Below, piece by piece: positions 29,487 to 37,729 of a DNA stretch of 46,740 bases; the first letter of the stretch is position 1, and every line of letters starts with the position of its first letter. The notes beneath the pieces are model-generated. The model saw only the letters and a list, made by a program, of their open reading frames with translations, was not told the DNA's origin and ran no database searches. The stretch lies in assembly GCF_000299575.1 (NCBI RefSeq), contig NZ_AMGO01000004.1, forward strand, positions 1-46,740. The letters are read 5' to 3'. The translations under genes were made by a program, and so were the position numbers. This DNA is from Oceaniovalibus guishaninsula JLT2003 (lineage in GTDB: Bacteria; Pseudomonadota; Alphaproteobacteria; Rhodobacterales; Rhodobacteraceae).

Positions 29487-30474
29487 TCGGCAATGTTCCA
29501 AGTCCCTGTAACGAACGCCTGCGTTCCATCGAAGCGATCAGCGTGTCCGTCAGAATTCGGTCTGTCGAGGACAAGACAGCGCGTCTTCCCGCATCTTCGC
29601 CCGCAGCAACAACATCTGCCGTCGAAAGGCCTTCCGCAACCCTAGATACAGCGTCCCAGTCCACATCATCGACGTTGAAGCCGATCAGGCGCCGCCGCAT
29701 CGCCTTCTGGACGGCTTCCCTTGAGGGCAGCTCATAGGGCAGCACCAGTTCGAAACGCCGAAGGATTGCCCTATCGAGAATTTCAGGAATATTGGTGGTG
29801 GCGACAACAATCGAAGGGCCAGTATCTTCATCGAGGAACTGCAGAAACGAGTTCAGAATTCGCCTAGCTTCGCCAACGTCGTTTTCGTTTCCACGGGAAG
29901 CCGCCAGCGCATCAATCTCATCGAACAGATAGACACCGCGCGTTGTGCGGATGGCATCAAAGATCAGGCGCAGTTTCTGCGCAGTCTCACCCTTGAATTT
30001 GGTTATGAGTCCGTGCAGAAGCACCGTGAACAACGGGAATTTTAGCTCTCCGGCCAATGCCTCGGCGCTCAGGGTTTTTCCTGTCCCAGGCGGACCGGAA
30101 AAAAGAAGGCGTCGGCGTGGATGCAGGCCCTTTTCCTCCAGAAGGTCACGTTTCCGAGTCTCGACAACGATCTGGCGCAATTCGTCGGAGAGGTGGTCTG
30201 GTAAGATCAGATCGCTGAGAGTGGTTGTCGGATATCGTGCACCCAGGATGCCGGCGAGATCGCCGCGCGGCGCGGCCAGCGGTGTCAGCTTTGCAGTAAC
30301 ACTGGTCTTTGGAACGCGCGATGCCTCCGCCCACTGGCGCAGCTGTTCCGCCAGTCGAGTGTGCCCACGCTGCTCTTCCGCGGCGGCAAGCTGCATCGCG
30401 AGATCGAAGAAACGCTCTTCGTCCCCCTCCGCGTGGCTCTTTACAAGCCCGATAAGTTGCTGTGCCGACGCCAT
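29392..30474 (-). CDS. ietA: IetA-like AAA+ ATPase
   Basis: This 360-residue AAA protein begins with a helical domain typical of the family (LIGLVKSHAEGDEERFFDLAMQLAAAE). It then has GPPGTGKT at 127-134, DEID at 185-188, a sensor-1 ATTN and an arginine-finger region. With IetS it forms the defence pair tested in published screens and first seen on Agrobacterium plasmids. AAGG lies 7 bases upstream of the ATG. Its last 95 bases overlap the start of ietS in another frame, so the two are tightly coupled. Confidence 0.88.
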   Translation of the reverse strand: MASAQQLIGLVKSHAEGDEERFFDLAMQLAAAEEQRGHTRLAEQLRQWAEASRVPKTSVTAKLTPLAAPRGDLAGILGARYPTTTLSDLILPDHLSDELRQIVVETRKRDLLEEKGLHPRRRLLFSGPPGTGKTLSAEALAGELKFPLFTVLLHGLITKFKGETAQKLRLIFDAIRTTRGVYLFDEIDALAASRGNENDVGEARRILNSFLQFLDEDTGPSIVVATTNIPEILDRAILRRFELVLPYELPSREAVQKAMRRRLIGFNVDDVDWDAVSRVAEGLSTADVVAAGEDAGRRAVLSSTDRILTDTLIASMERRRSLQGLGTLPNGTKSPSSDRKQPRTGGRVSGQGRRSAKATE

Positions 30475-30628
30475 TTTCGAGCCTTTACGACTTTCTCGGC
30501 GCAGCCTAAACTACCGCGCCTTTCTCCATTGTTTAGCAATGTCGCTGGCTGATGCGCCAGCGAAACCGGTCCTGCGACCTGAGTTTTTCTGTCACGTTGC
30601 CGAGGAGACTCAACGCCGCCTCGGGCGA

Positions 30629-31361
30629 TCAATGCCGCGTCGCCCCATGAGCTACCCCATCTGTCTCCAGCCGCAGCGTCGCCCGCCACAACGGTGTCTT
30701 CATGAACACGGCCTCCTCGAAGCGATAGCTAGCCGTGCCGCGTCCCTGCTGTAGCAGCCCCGCCCAGCAGAGCGGGCGCAGCACCTGGATGTAGAGCTGG
30801 CCCATCACCTCGTCGTAGCGCGGCAACGGCCCCATCTCCGGGTTCTCCGAAGAGCACGCGGCGGAGGTGCCCGCCGGTGGTGCCGTCTTCGGTTTCGACG
30901 TTCAGCACGTTCAGGAACACGTCCCAATTGCCGAGGATCAGCGCGTCGTCGAACCGCGACATGCTGGCGTGGTTGATCCGGAACAGGAAGAACGGGACGA
31001 CCGTGCCGAAAACTCGGCCGGGATGGCCCGCCAGCGCCTGGCCAGCCTTGGTCAGGCGGAACTCGCCCTTGTAGTGGCGTCCGAGCTTCATCGCGATCAT
31101 CAGGTCGTGCAGCACCATGAGCGGGGCGAAGTCGGGCTCGTTCAGCACCTTGTTGACCGCGAAGAGATCCGCCTCGGTGTGGCCGGGCCAGTCGAACTCC
31201 GCCGCGGCCCAGTGCACGAACACCCGCTTGAACGCCTTGGACGGCGTCAGGGGGATGCCGCCGTGTTCGCCGATCCAGGCGAAGGTCTTCTCGACACCAC
31301 GCACTAGCGGCGAGAACGCCAGCGCCGGATCGGAATCGTCCATCTCCCGAAGCGCGATCAC
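30629..31361 (-). pseudogene. hypothetical phage protein with one frameshift
   Basis: The reading frame starting at GTG 31361 (GGGAG 7 bases before) runs through MDDSDPALAFSPLVRGVEKTFAW... to VLFGEP and then degenerates. A second frame starting near 30840 continues smoothly with EMGPLPRYDEVMGQLYIQVLRP to a stop at 30629. Removing one G from the CCCGG run at about 30840-30845 joins them. I do not recognise the family. The gene follows the repressor by one base, so it was probably co-transcribed with it. It may be decayed, or the shift may be a sequencing error. Confidence 0.7.
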
Positions 31362-31362
31362 C

Positions 31363-32040
31363 TCAGATCTCCCGCGCGAACCAACGGATGCGGCCGACGA
31401 TGTGGATCTCGTCGGCCGTTCTTTCATATTCGGGGTAGTGCTTGTTGTCGGAGATGACGCGCACCGCGGGCGGGTCGCTGTTCGGGATGTGCTCCAGCCG
31501 CTTGGCGACCAGCCCCATCCCGTCGTCCAGCACGAAGATGCCGGGTGGGTTGGGCGCGCGACGGGTCATGTCGACCAGCACCGCGTCGCCGCTCACGAGC
31601 GTCGGCGCCATGCTGTCGCCCTCGACGTGCATGATGCGCAGCTGCGACGGGCTGGCCTTAAGCTTGTGGCGGATCCACGACTGGCGGAAGTGATAAACAC
31701 GGCCGGGCGTGTCGCCGTCCTCGGTTACCACCGCGCCGCCGCCCATCGCGGGGCGAGGGGTGGCGTGGGCGATGGCGACGAAGGCATCGTCAGGATTGTC
31801 CACGAAGGGGGGCGTGCCCTCGACCTCGCCGATGCCGTGGATCAGCCAGTCGCGGTCTACCTTCAGCACGCGCGCGACCTCGGCCAGCCGGTCGATGCCG
31901 GGACGCGCGGAGCGGCCGCGCAGGATGTCATAGACGAAGGAGCGGTTCACGCCGGCCATCTCGGCGACATGGGCAGGCGTCAGGCCGAGCTGATGGGCGC
32001 GGGCCCGCAGGCGGTCGGCCAGGGTGTGCTGCTCGGTCAT
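31363..32040 (-). CDS. CI-like S24 phage repressor
   Basis: This 225-residue protein has an N-terminal helix-turn-helix (LTPAHVAEMAGVNRSFVYDILRG, about 20-42) and a C-terminal LexA/S24 peptidase domain. Its Ser143 lies in EGDSMAPT and Lys180 in LVAKRL, the catalytic dyad. It should keep the prophage silent and be cleaved after DNA damage with RecA; a clear Ala-Gly cleavage site is not seen, only GGGA near residue 100. It is divergent from the early operon and likely binds the spacer in between. Confidence 0.93.
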   Translation of the reverse strand: MTEQHTLADRLRARAHQLGLTPAHVAEMAGVNRSFVYDILRGRSARPGIDRLAEVARVLKVDRDWLIHGIGEVEGTPPFVDNPDDAFVAIAHATPRPAMGGGAVVTEDGDTPGRVYHFRQSWIRHKLKASPSQLRIMHVEGDSMAPTLVSGDAVLVDMTRRAPNPPGIFVLDDGMGLVAKRLEHIPNSDPPAVRVISDNKHYPEYERTADEIHIVGRIRWFAREI

Positions 32041-32100
32041 GTTTTCCCCAAGGGTATGTGGATGAAATAGGATAAAACAGGATTGATGCGGACCCGTCAA

Positions 32101-32128
32101 GCGATTAGAACAAAACCTAAACAATCGC
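32101..32128. promoter_or_regulatory. candidate repressor operator
   Basis: GCGATT and AATCGC form a perfect 6 bp inverted repeat separated by 16 bases, lying in the 109 bp AT-richer spacer between the repressor and the first rightward gene. The interior also pairs TTAG with CTAA off-centre. The position and symmetry suit an operator for the divergent repressor. No binding data are implied. Confidence 0.45.
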
Positions 32129-32149
32129 ACATGGGAGTCGGGGGTCCGG

Positions 32150-32833
32150 ATGGAGATCGAGAAGTCGTATTTCACCCTGCCGGAGATCCTCGAGCGCTGG
32201 TCCATGTCAGAGGCGGACCTCGTCTACCTCGCAGAGAACGACCAGCTGCGGCTGTCGATTCGGGTGTTCAACCTGGCCGTCGAGTTCGGCGACTACGAGG
32301 AGACACCAGAGGGGGAGCGATTCTCCGTGCCCTTCGAGCGCGGCCCGTTCAACGGGCTCCTGGATCTCCACGCCCATGACGTCTTCCAGCTGTTCCGGCA
32401 TGGCGAGGTGAAGCTCAGCCGCTTCCGCTCGCACAAGGCCGACTATGCCTGCCTGACCGGGGAGCGAGAGCTGATCACAGTGCGGCAGCGCGATCTTTTC
32501 CTAAGGAGGGACGAGCGTGACCGGTTTGAGGCCGAGACGAGATTTGCCGGAGCGGCTGCGGGACCACGACCCGGCGCGTTCCATACCTCGACCGACTACC
32601 AGGACGTCGGCTGCAACGGACAGCACTTCCGGCTGGGCGCAATCCAGGCGCAGGTCGTGCGTGCGTTGCACGAGGCCGCTGGCCGCGGCGAGCCCTGGCA
32701 AAGCGGAAAGGCGATCCTCGCCGCGGCGGGCTCGCGCAGCCTCAAGATGTCCGACGTCTTCAAGTCGAAGAAGAACTGGCGCCTCCTGATCGAGTCGGAC
32801 GGCCGCGGCGCCTATCGCCTGCTCGGGCTCTGA
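32150..32833 (+). CDS. hypothetical phage protein
   Basis: This 227-residue protein is not of a family I can name. The N-terminus (YFTLPEILERWSMSEADLVYLAENDQLRLSIRV) looks like a winged-helix or MerR-like DNA-reading start. The C-terminal third (QAQVVRALHEAAGRGEPWQSGK...MSDVFKSKKNWRLLIES) is another helical domain like those in phage regulators. It is the first gene after the repressor switch, so an early regulatory role is likely but unproven. Confidence 0.75.
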   Translation: MEIEKSYFTLPEILERWSMSEADLVYLAENDQLRLSIRVFNLAVEFGDYEETPEGERFSVPFERGPFNGLLDLHAHDVFQLFRHGEVKLSRFRSHKADYACLTGERELITVRQRDLFLRRDERDRFEAETRFAGAAAGPRPGAFHTSTDYQDVGCNGQHFRLGAIQAQVVRALHEAAGRGEPWQSGKAILAAAGSRSLKMSDVFKSKKNWRLLIESDGRGAYRLLGL

Positions 32834-33045
32834 TCTCGCGCCAACTCTCCCGTTCGCGCGCCCTCCCGCTTCCCCCTGGGGGATGCGCCGGGGGATGAGA
32901 GGGGGATGACGATCCCCCACAGAGCCGTTCTTCCTTGGATTGAAAAGCTCCTGACAATCCCCCTCCGAATCCCACTCCAATCCTGACGACATCCCCTCGC
33001 GGGATTTCGCATCGTGCTCCCGACAAACGACATCGGGAGACGACG
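32834..33045. promoter_or_regulatory. repeat-rich early regulatory region
   Basis: GGGGGAT occurs three times and ATCCCC-type inverses three times in 212 bp. The strongest pairing is GGGGGAT-GACG-ATCCCCC (32901-32918). There is no T run, so it is not a standard terminator. It lies before the excisionase-like gene that opens the replication operon and may hold operators or a processed leader. Confidence 0.45.
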
Positions 33046-33252
33046 ATGCAGCAGAAGACCTGCCTCACACAGAAGGAGCTCGCGCGGCGCTGGACAATCT
33101 CGCACCGCACGCTCGAGCGCTGGCGATGGGCCGGGGAAGGCCCCGCCTACATGAAACTCGGCGGCCGGGTGGTCTACCGGCTCGAGGACATCCTCGCCTT
33201 CGAGAAGGACCAGCTCACGCATACCGCCGACAGCGCGCGGGGGGCGGCATGA
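33046..33252 (+). CDS. excisionase/AlpA-like HTH protein
   Basis: The 68-residue product is a small winged helix-turn-helix of the MerR/AlpA type (LTQKELARRWTISHRTLERWRWAGEGPAYMKLGGRVVYRLEDILAF). Such proteins act as excisionases or early activators. Given its place at the head of the operon it may serve either role. Its stop overlaps the next start by ATGA. Confidence 0.85.
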   Translation: MQQKTCLTQKELARRWTISHRTLERWRWAGEGPAYMKLGGRVVYRLEDILAFEKDQLTHTADSARGAA

Positions 33253-33614
33253 TGGAGCGCCCGTCCACCATCCACGGCAGCCGCGTCGTGTCGATCTTCG
33301 GCGCCGCCGGTCCCGCGCTCGACGAGGTGGGGCTTTCCGCCTGGATCGCGCAGGCCGCCCCGGGCGAGGCGCTGGTCTATCACCGCGGGTTCCTCGCCGT
33401 CGACGCCACCGGTGCCGTCTCGAACCTCACGCCCGAGCGCCAGCGCACCCTGCGCGGTGTAGCGGCCGCCGCCTTGCGCGCCGCCGAGCAGCGGCTCGTC
33501 CACCTCGTGCAGGCCCGGCTCGGCCCCGACCACTTCGCCTACATCGCCGTCGCCCGGCCGAAGCCCGGCCCCGCCGGCGCCGCCCTTTCGATGCGCCTCC
33601 TCGAGGCCGCCTGA
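33249..33614 (+). CDS. hypothetical phage protein
   Basis: This 121-residue protein has no recognised domain. It contains a segment like GEALVYHRGFLAVDATG and a basic, alanine-rich C-terminus. Overlap with the preceding gene by four bases and an AT-free third-position bias typical of the operon support that it is translated. The start could be the second of two adjacent ATG codons. Confidence 0.7.
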   Translation: MMERPSTIHGSRVVSIFGAAGPALDEVGLSAWIAQAAPGEALVYHRGFLAVDATGAVSNLTPERQRTLRGVAAAALRAAEQRLVHLVQARLGPDHFAYIAVARPKPGPAGAALSMRLLEAA

Positions 33615-33640
33615 CCCTATCCCCCATCACGGAGATCCCC

Positions 33641-34129
33641 ATGCCGTTCCCTGAAAACACCCCCTCCATCGACGAGCTGATCAACCTGCCGGCGGGCGAG
33701 ATCGCCCAGCTTCCGGTCGAGCTTCTGGCCGCCATGCAGCGCGAGATCGACGCCGCCGCCAAGCAGATGAAGGCCGTCACCGCGCGCTTTTCCACCGCGC
33801 TCGAGGTCCGCTACGCCACCCGCGCCGCCGAGGCTCGCCGCGCCTGCGGCAAGGACACCGGCACGGTGCGCCTCGCCGATGGCGATTTCACCGTGGTCGC
33901 CGATCTGCCCAAGCGCGTCGAATGGGACCAGACCCGGCTCGTCGCCATGGTCGAGCGCATCCGTGCCGCGGGCGACTATCCGTCCGAATATGTCGAGATC
34001 AGCTTCAAGGTGCCCGAGCGCGCCTATGTCGCCTGGCCCGAGGCGATCCGCCAAGGCTTCGAGCCCGCTCGCACGGTGAAGACTGGCGCGCTGAAAATTT
34101 CGATCCTGCCGCAGGAGGACCGCGCGTGA
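33641..34129 (+). CDS. hypothetical phage protein
   Basis: This 162-residue protein is helical, with a predicted coiled region (LAAMQREIDAAAKQMKAVTARF) near residues 28-50. The C-terminal part (DLPKRVEWDQTRLVAMVERIRAAG...VEISFKVPERAY) looks like a conserved phage domain found just upstream of RecA-like genes. No function is known. The following gene starts inside its stop codon (GTGA). Confidence 0.75.
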   Translation: MPFPENTPSIDELINLPAGEIAQLPVELLAAMQREIDAAAKQMKAVTARFSTALEVRYATRAAEARRACGKDTGTVRLADGDFTVVADLPKRVEWDQTRLVAMVERIRAAGDYPSEYVEISFKVPERAYVAWPEAIRQGFEPARTVKTGALKISILPQEDRA

Positions 34130-35016
34130 ACCTCCCCATCATCACGGCCGATCAGCGACTGGCCGAGACGCGGGGCGTCAAGGGCGTGATCTTCGGTCCC
34201 TCCGGGATCGGCAAGACCAGCCTGCTTTGGACGCTGGAAGCCTCGACCACGCTGTTCTTCGACCTCGAGGCGGGCGACCTCGCCATCGAGGGGCTCCACA
34301 TCGACGTGGTCCGGCCGCGCACCTGGAAGGAGTGTCGGGACTTCGCGGTTTTCATCGGCGGCCCGAACCCGGCGCTCCGGCCCGAACAGCCCTACAGCCA
34401 GGCGCATTTCGACGAGGTGTGCGGCCGGTTCGGCGATCCGCGCGTCCTCGCCAAATACGACACCGTCTTCATCGACTCGATCACCGTTGCCGGGCGGCTC
34501 TGCTTCCAGTGGTGCCGCGGTCAGCCGGAGGCGCATTCGGAGAAGACCGGCAAGCCGGACGTGCGCGGCGCCTACGGACTGCACGGGCGCGAGATGATCG
34601 GCTGGCTGACCCACCTCCAGCACACGCGCGGCAAGAACGTCTGGTTCGTCGGGATCCTCGACGAGAAGCTCGACGACTTCAATCGCAAGGTCTTCGTCCC
34701 GCAGATCGACGGCTCGAAGACCGGGCTCGAGCTGCCCGGCATCGTCGATCAGGTCATCACCATGGCCAGCCTGCCGGACGAGCAGAACCGGCCCCAGCGC
34801 GCTTTCGTCTGCCAGACGCTGAACCCGTGGGGCTACCCGGCCAAGGACCGCTCCGGCCGTCTCGACCTGGTCGAAGAGCCCCATTTCGGCCGGCTGATGG
34901 AGAAGGTCCGCGGCCCGCTGATCCCTGCGGAACGGCGGCTGACCTATTCGCCGCCGCAGCTGCCCCCGCCGCCCGGTCCGACGGCGACCGACACCCATTC
35001 CTATCCCACCAACTGA
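34126..35016 (+). CDS. RecA-like AAA ATPase (Sak4-type candidate)
   Basis: The 296-residue protein starts with GTG preceded by AGGAGG. It has Walker A GPSGIGKT at 24-31 and Walker B TVFIDSIT, without helicase motifs. The size, fold pattern and position directly before a likely single-strand-binding protein are those of phage Sak4 single-strand annealing recombinases. The C-terminal 30 residues are proline-rich. The Sak4 label is an inference; a general phage nucleotide-binding protein is the alternative. Confidence 0.75.
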   Translation: MNLPIITADQRLAETRGVKGVIFGPSGIGKTSLLWTLEASTTLFFDLEAGDLAIEGLHIDVVRPRTWKECRDFAVFIGGPNPALRPEQPYSQAHFDEVCGRFGDPRVLAKYDTVFIDSITVAGRLCFQWCRGQPEAHSEKTGKPDVRGAYGLHGREMIGWLTHLQHTRGKNVWFVGILDEKLDDFNRKVFVPQIDGSKTGLELPGIVDQVITMASLPDEQNRPQRAFVCQTLNPWGYPAKDRSGRLDLVEEPHFGRLMEKVRGPLIPAERRLTYSPPQLPPPPGPTATDTHSYPTN

Positions 35017-35029
35017 AAGGACCCGAGCC

Positions 35030-35629
35030 ATGTCCGGTCTCTGGAACGACTTCAACGATGCGCAGTCCAACACGAACTTCATCCCCAAGGGCACGCTCGC
35101 CAAGGTGCGGCTGACCATCCGCCCCGGCTTCGACGACCCGTCGCAGGGCTGGACCGGGGGCTATGCCACCCGCGGCTCGACCGGGGCTGTCTACCTCAAC
35201 GGCGAGTTCACGGTGACCGAGGGCCAATACGCCCGGCGCAAGATCTTCACGCTGATCGGTCTCTACAGCCCCAAGGGTCCGGACTGGGCCAACATAGGCC
35301 GCAGCCTCGTGCGCGGCATGCTGAACTCGGCGCGCGGGATTTCGGACAAGGATCAGTCCCCGCAGGCGCAGGCGGCGCGGCGGATCGGCGGCTTCGCCGA
35401 TCTCGACGGAATCGAGTTCGTCGCCCGCATCGACGTCGGCAGTGACGCCATGGGCGAGGAGAAGAACGAGATCCGCGCCGCGATCACGCCCGATCATCGT
35501 GACTATGCTCAGGTCATGGGGCTGGCGGCGCAGCACGGGTATCAGCCGCCAGTTCAACCCGCGCCGCAGCAGCCGGTCCAGCCACCTGCGGCATCGCCGG
35601 TCCCCGGTCGTCCCGCCTGGGCGCAGTGA
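35030..35629 (+). CDS. probable phage single-stranded DNA-binding protein
   Basis: This 199-residue protein has a beta-rich core (LAKVRLTIRPGFDDP...GAVYLNGEFTV...GQYARRKIFTLIGLY) like the OB-fold-type partner proteins encoded beside phage recombinases, and a low-complexity Pro/Gln tail from about residue 168. Tails of this kind are common in ssDNA-binding proteins. An AAAGGA ribosome site lies about 10 bases upstream of the ATG. It likely works with the RecA-like ATPase and the nuclease in phage recombination. Confidence 0.65.
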   Translation: MSGLWNDFNDAQSNTNFIPKGTLAKVRLTIRPGFDDPSQGWTGGYATRGSTGAVYLNGEFTVTEGQYARRKIFTLIGLYSPKGPDWANIGRSLVRGMLNSARGISDKDQSPQAQAARRIGGFADLDGIEFVARIDVGSDAMGEEKNEIRAAITPDHRDYAQVMGLAAQHGYQPPVQPAPQQPVQPPAASPVPGRPAWAQ

Positions 35630-35636
35630 GGGCTCG

Positions 35637-36866
35637 ATGCTCCTCCGTCCCCGCCAGAAACTTTTCGTGGAGCGCAGCCTTGCTGCGCTCTCGACCCGCG
35701 ACAACACGCTGGGCGTGGCGCCAACCGGCGCGGGCAAGACGATCATGCTCTCGGCCGTCACCGGCAGAATGACCGGGGACGGCGCCAAGGCATGCGTGCT
35801 CGCCCACCGCGACGAGCTGACCAGCCAGAACCGGGCGAAGTTCGCCCGGGTCAATCACCGCACGGAGACCTCCGTCGTCGATGCCACGACCAAGTCTTGG
35901 AACGGACAGGTCACCTTCGCCATGGCGCCGACGCTGGCGCGGGCCGCCAATCTCGCGGCCATGCCGAAGCTCGATCTGCTGGTGATCGACGAGGCGCATC
36001 ATGCGGTGGCAGAGAGCTACCGCCGGATCATCGGCCGGGTGCGAGACGCCAATCCAGAGGCCCGCGTCTTCGGCGTCACGGCGACACCGAACCGGGGTGA
36101 CCGGAAAGGGCTGCGCGAGGTCTTCGACAACGTCGCCGACCAGGTCCGGTTGGGCGAGCTGATCGCGTCCGGTCACCTCGTGCCGCCTCGCACCTTCGTC
36201 ATCGACGTCGGCGTGCAGGAGCAGTTGCGCGCCGTCCGCAAGACCGCCGACGATTACGACATGGGCGCGGTCGCGGCGATCATGAACCGCGCGCCCATCA
36301 CCGAGGAAGTGGTGCGGCACTGGGAGGAGAAGGCCGGGAACCGTCAGACCGTGGTCTTCTGTTCGACCGTCGCGCACGCCATGAACGTGGCGACCGCCTT
36401 CAACGAGGCCGGAAACCCGGCCGCCGTCGTCCTTGGCGACATGGGCTCCACTGAGCGGAAGATAGTGCTCGAAGCCTATGCGTCCGGGGAAGTACAGGTC
36501 ATCGTCAATGTCGCGGTTCTGACCGAAGGTTGGGACCACCCGCCGACCTCATGCGTCGTGCTGCTGCGGCCCAGCTCCTACAAGTCCACGATGATCCAGA
36601 TGGTCGGGCGCGGCCTGCGCACCGTCGATCCGGCCGAACATCCCGGCGTGGTGAAGATCGACTGCATCGTTCTGGATTTCGGGATCTCGAGCCTGACGCA
36701 CGGAACGCTGGAGCAGGACGTCGATCTAGACGGTCGCGATCCGACACCGGGCGAAGCCCCGACGAAGACCTGTCCGGACTGCGAGGCGGAGATCCCGCTC
36801 GCGTCGCGGCAGTGCCCGATCTGCGGCCACGAATTCCAAGGCGGAACCGTGACGACGCCGCTCTAG
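35637..36866 (+). CDS. DEAD/DEAH-box helicase with C-terminal zinc ribbon
   Basis: This 409-residue superfamily 2 helicase has PTGAGKT at 29-35, DEAH at 118-121, VTATPNRGDRKG and the motif VI-like QMVGRGLRT. The C-terminus carries a four-cysteine ribbon (CPDCEAEI...CPICGHEF). It is like the short phage helicases found near Sak4 genes and should act in replication or recombination. The start at 35637 follows the previous stop by 7 bases; the open frame further left is a shadow. Confidence 0.9.
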   Translation: MLLRPRQKLFVERSLAALSTRDNTLGVAPTGAGKTIMLSAVTGRMTGDGAKACVLAHRDELTSQNRAKFARVNHRTETSVVDATTKSWNGQVTFAMAPTLARAANLAAMPKLDLLVIDEAHHAVAESYRRIIGRVRDANPEARVFGVTATPNRGDRKGLREVFDNVADQVRLGELIASGHLVPPRTFVIDVGVQEQLRAVRKTADDYDMGAVAAIMNRAPITEEVVRHWEEKAGNRQTVVFCSTVAHAMNVATAFNEAGNPAAVVLGDMGSTERKIVLEAYASGEVQVIVNVAVLTEGWDHPPTSCVVLLRPSSYKSTMIQMVGRGLRTVDPAEHPGVVKIDCIVLDFGISSLTHGTLEQDVDLDGRDPTPGEAPTKTCPDCEAEIPLASRQCPICGHEFQGGTVTTPL

Positions 36867-36875
36867 AACGTCGTC

Positions 36876-37304
36876 ATGTCCGAGATCGACCTTCTGAAGC
36901 GGTCGAGTTTCGTATGGGAGGATCTGTTCGGCGACGATGCCGCGCTGATGGCCAGCGGCTTCAGCGCCTGGAGCGGCGTGTTCTTCCTCGAAGGCCGCTG
37001 GCATGCCGTGGGCGGCGCCAGAGGGCAGCCGACCTGCCTTCTCGGCGTGGGGGATCGGACGGTCTGCCTCGCGCAGGCCGACGATTGGCTGAACGAACAC
37101 GAGAGCGATGAGAGCGCCTTCAAGTCGAAGCGCTGGCTGACGCAGACGCCGACCGAGAAGCAGCTGCAATACCTCTCGCCCGCGCAGCGGCAGGATTGCG
37201 GGCTGACCCGCTACCGCGCCTCGGCGCTGATCACCTTCCAGTTCAACCGCCGCGACATCCGGCGTCTCGTCATGTCGGCCGCGCCCGAGCGGAGGGCGGC
37301 GTGA
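36876..37304 (+). CDS. hypothetical phage protein
   Basis: This 142-residue protein is not recognised. It has a mixed fold with an aromatic-rich start (SSFVWEDLFGDD...SGVFFLEGRWHAVGG) and a basic end. It is compact and in register with the operon: it starts 9 bases after the helicase stop and its own stop overlaps the next start (GTGA). Confidence 0.72.
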   Translation: MSEIDLLKRSSFVWEDLFGDDAALMASGFSAWSGVFFLEGRWHAVGGARGQPTCLLGVGDRTVCLAQADDWLNEHESDESAFKSKRWLTQTPTEKQLQYLSPAQRQDCGLTRYRASALITFQFNRRDIRRLVMSAAPERRAA

Positions 37305-37729
37305 ACCATGTCGCGCAAGTCTCATCCCCGCCCGCAGAGACTCCGGATCGACCGGGCCGTGATCGCCTCTGGCATCCGCAACCGATGCTCTGCGCCGTCT
37401 GCACATCCCGCACCCGCGGCTTCGGCTGGTTCGATCCCCACCGGCCGCGCCCAACCCGCACCCGCCGCTGGTTCTGCTCCATGGGCTGCCAGGCGGCCTT
37501 CACCCGCAAAGCGAAGAGAGGACTGAGCATGGTCGATTTCACCGAAGAGGAAACCCAGGCGCTGCCCGCCGTCATGCACGGGCTCGCCCCCGAGATGGAG
37601 CGGATCGGTTGGGACCGGCCGCTGGGACAGCTGACGCAGAACGACATGCATCGGCTGATCGTCACCGCCATCGAAGCCTTCCGCGCCGAGATGGCCGAGA
37701 TCGCCAGCCAGTCGGAGATCCCGTTCTGA
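37301..37729 (+). CDS. zinc-finger-like N-terminus with DUF6511-type domain
   Basis: This 142-residue product begins at GTG 37301. The N-terminal half has a four-cysteine pattern (CAVCTSRTRGF...WFCSMGCQAAF) suggesting a zinc finger. The C-terminal half (DFTEEETQALPAVMHGLAPEMERIGWDRPLGQLT) fits the DUF6511 pattern seen in phage genes. An ATG at 37308 belongs to another frame. Function is unknown; the position suggests DNA replication. Confidence 0.75.
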   Translation: MNHVAQVSSPPAETPDRPGRDRLWHPQPMLCAVCTSRTRGFGWFDPHRPRPTRTRRWFCSMGCQAAFTRKAKRGLSMVDFTEEETQALPAVMHGLAPEMERIGWDRPLGQLTQNDMHRLIVTAIEAFRAEMAEIASQSEIPF

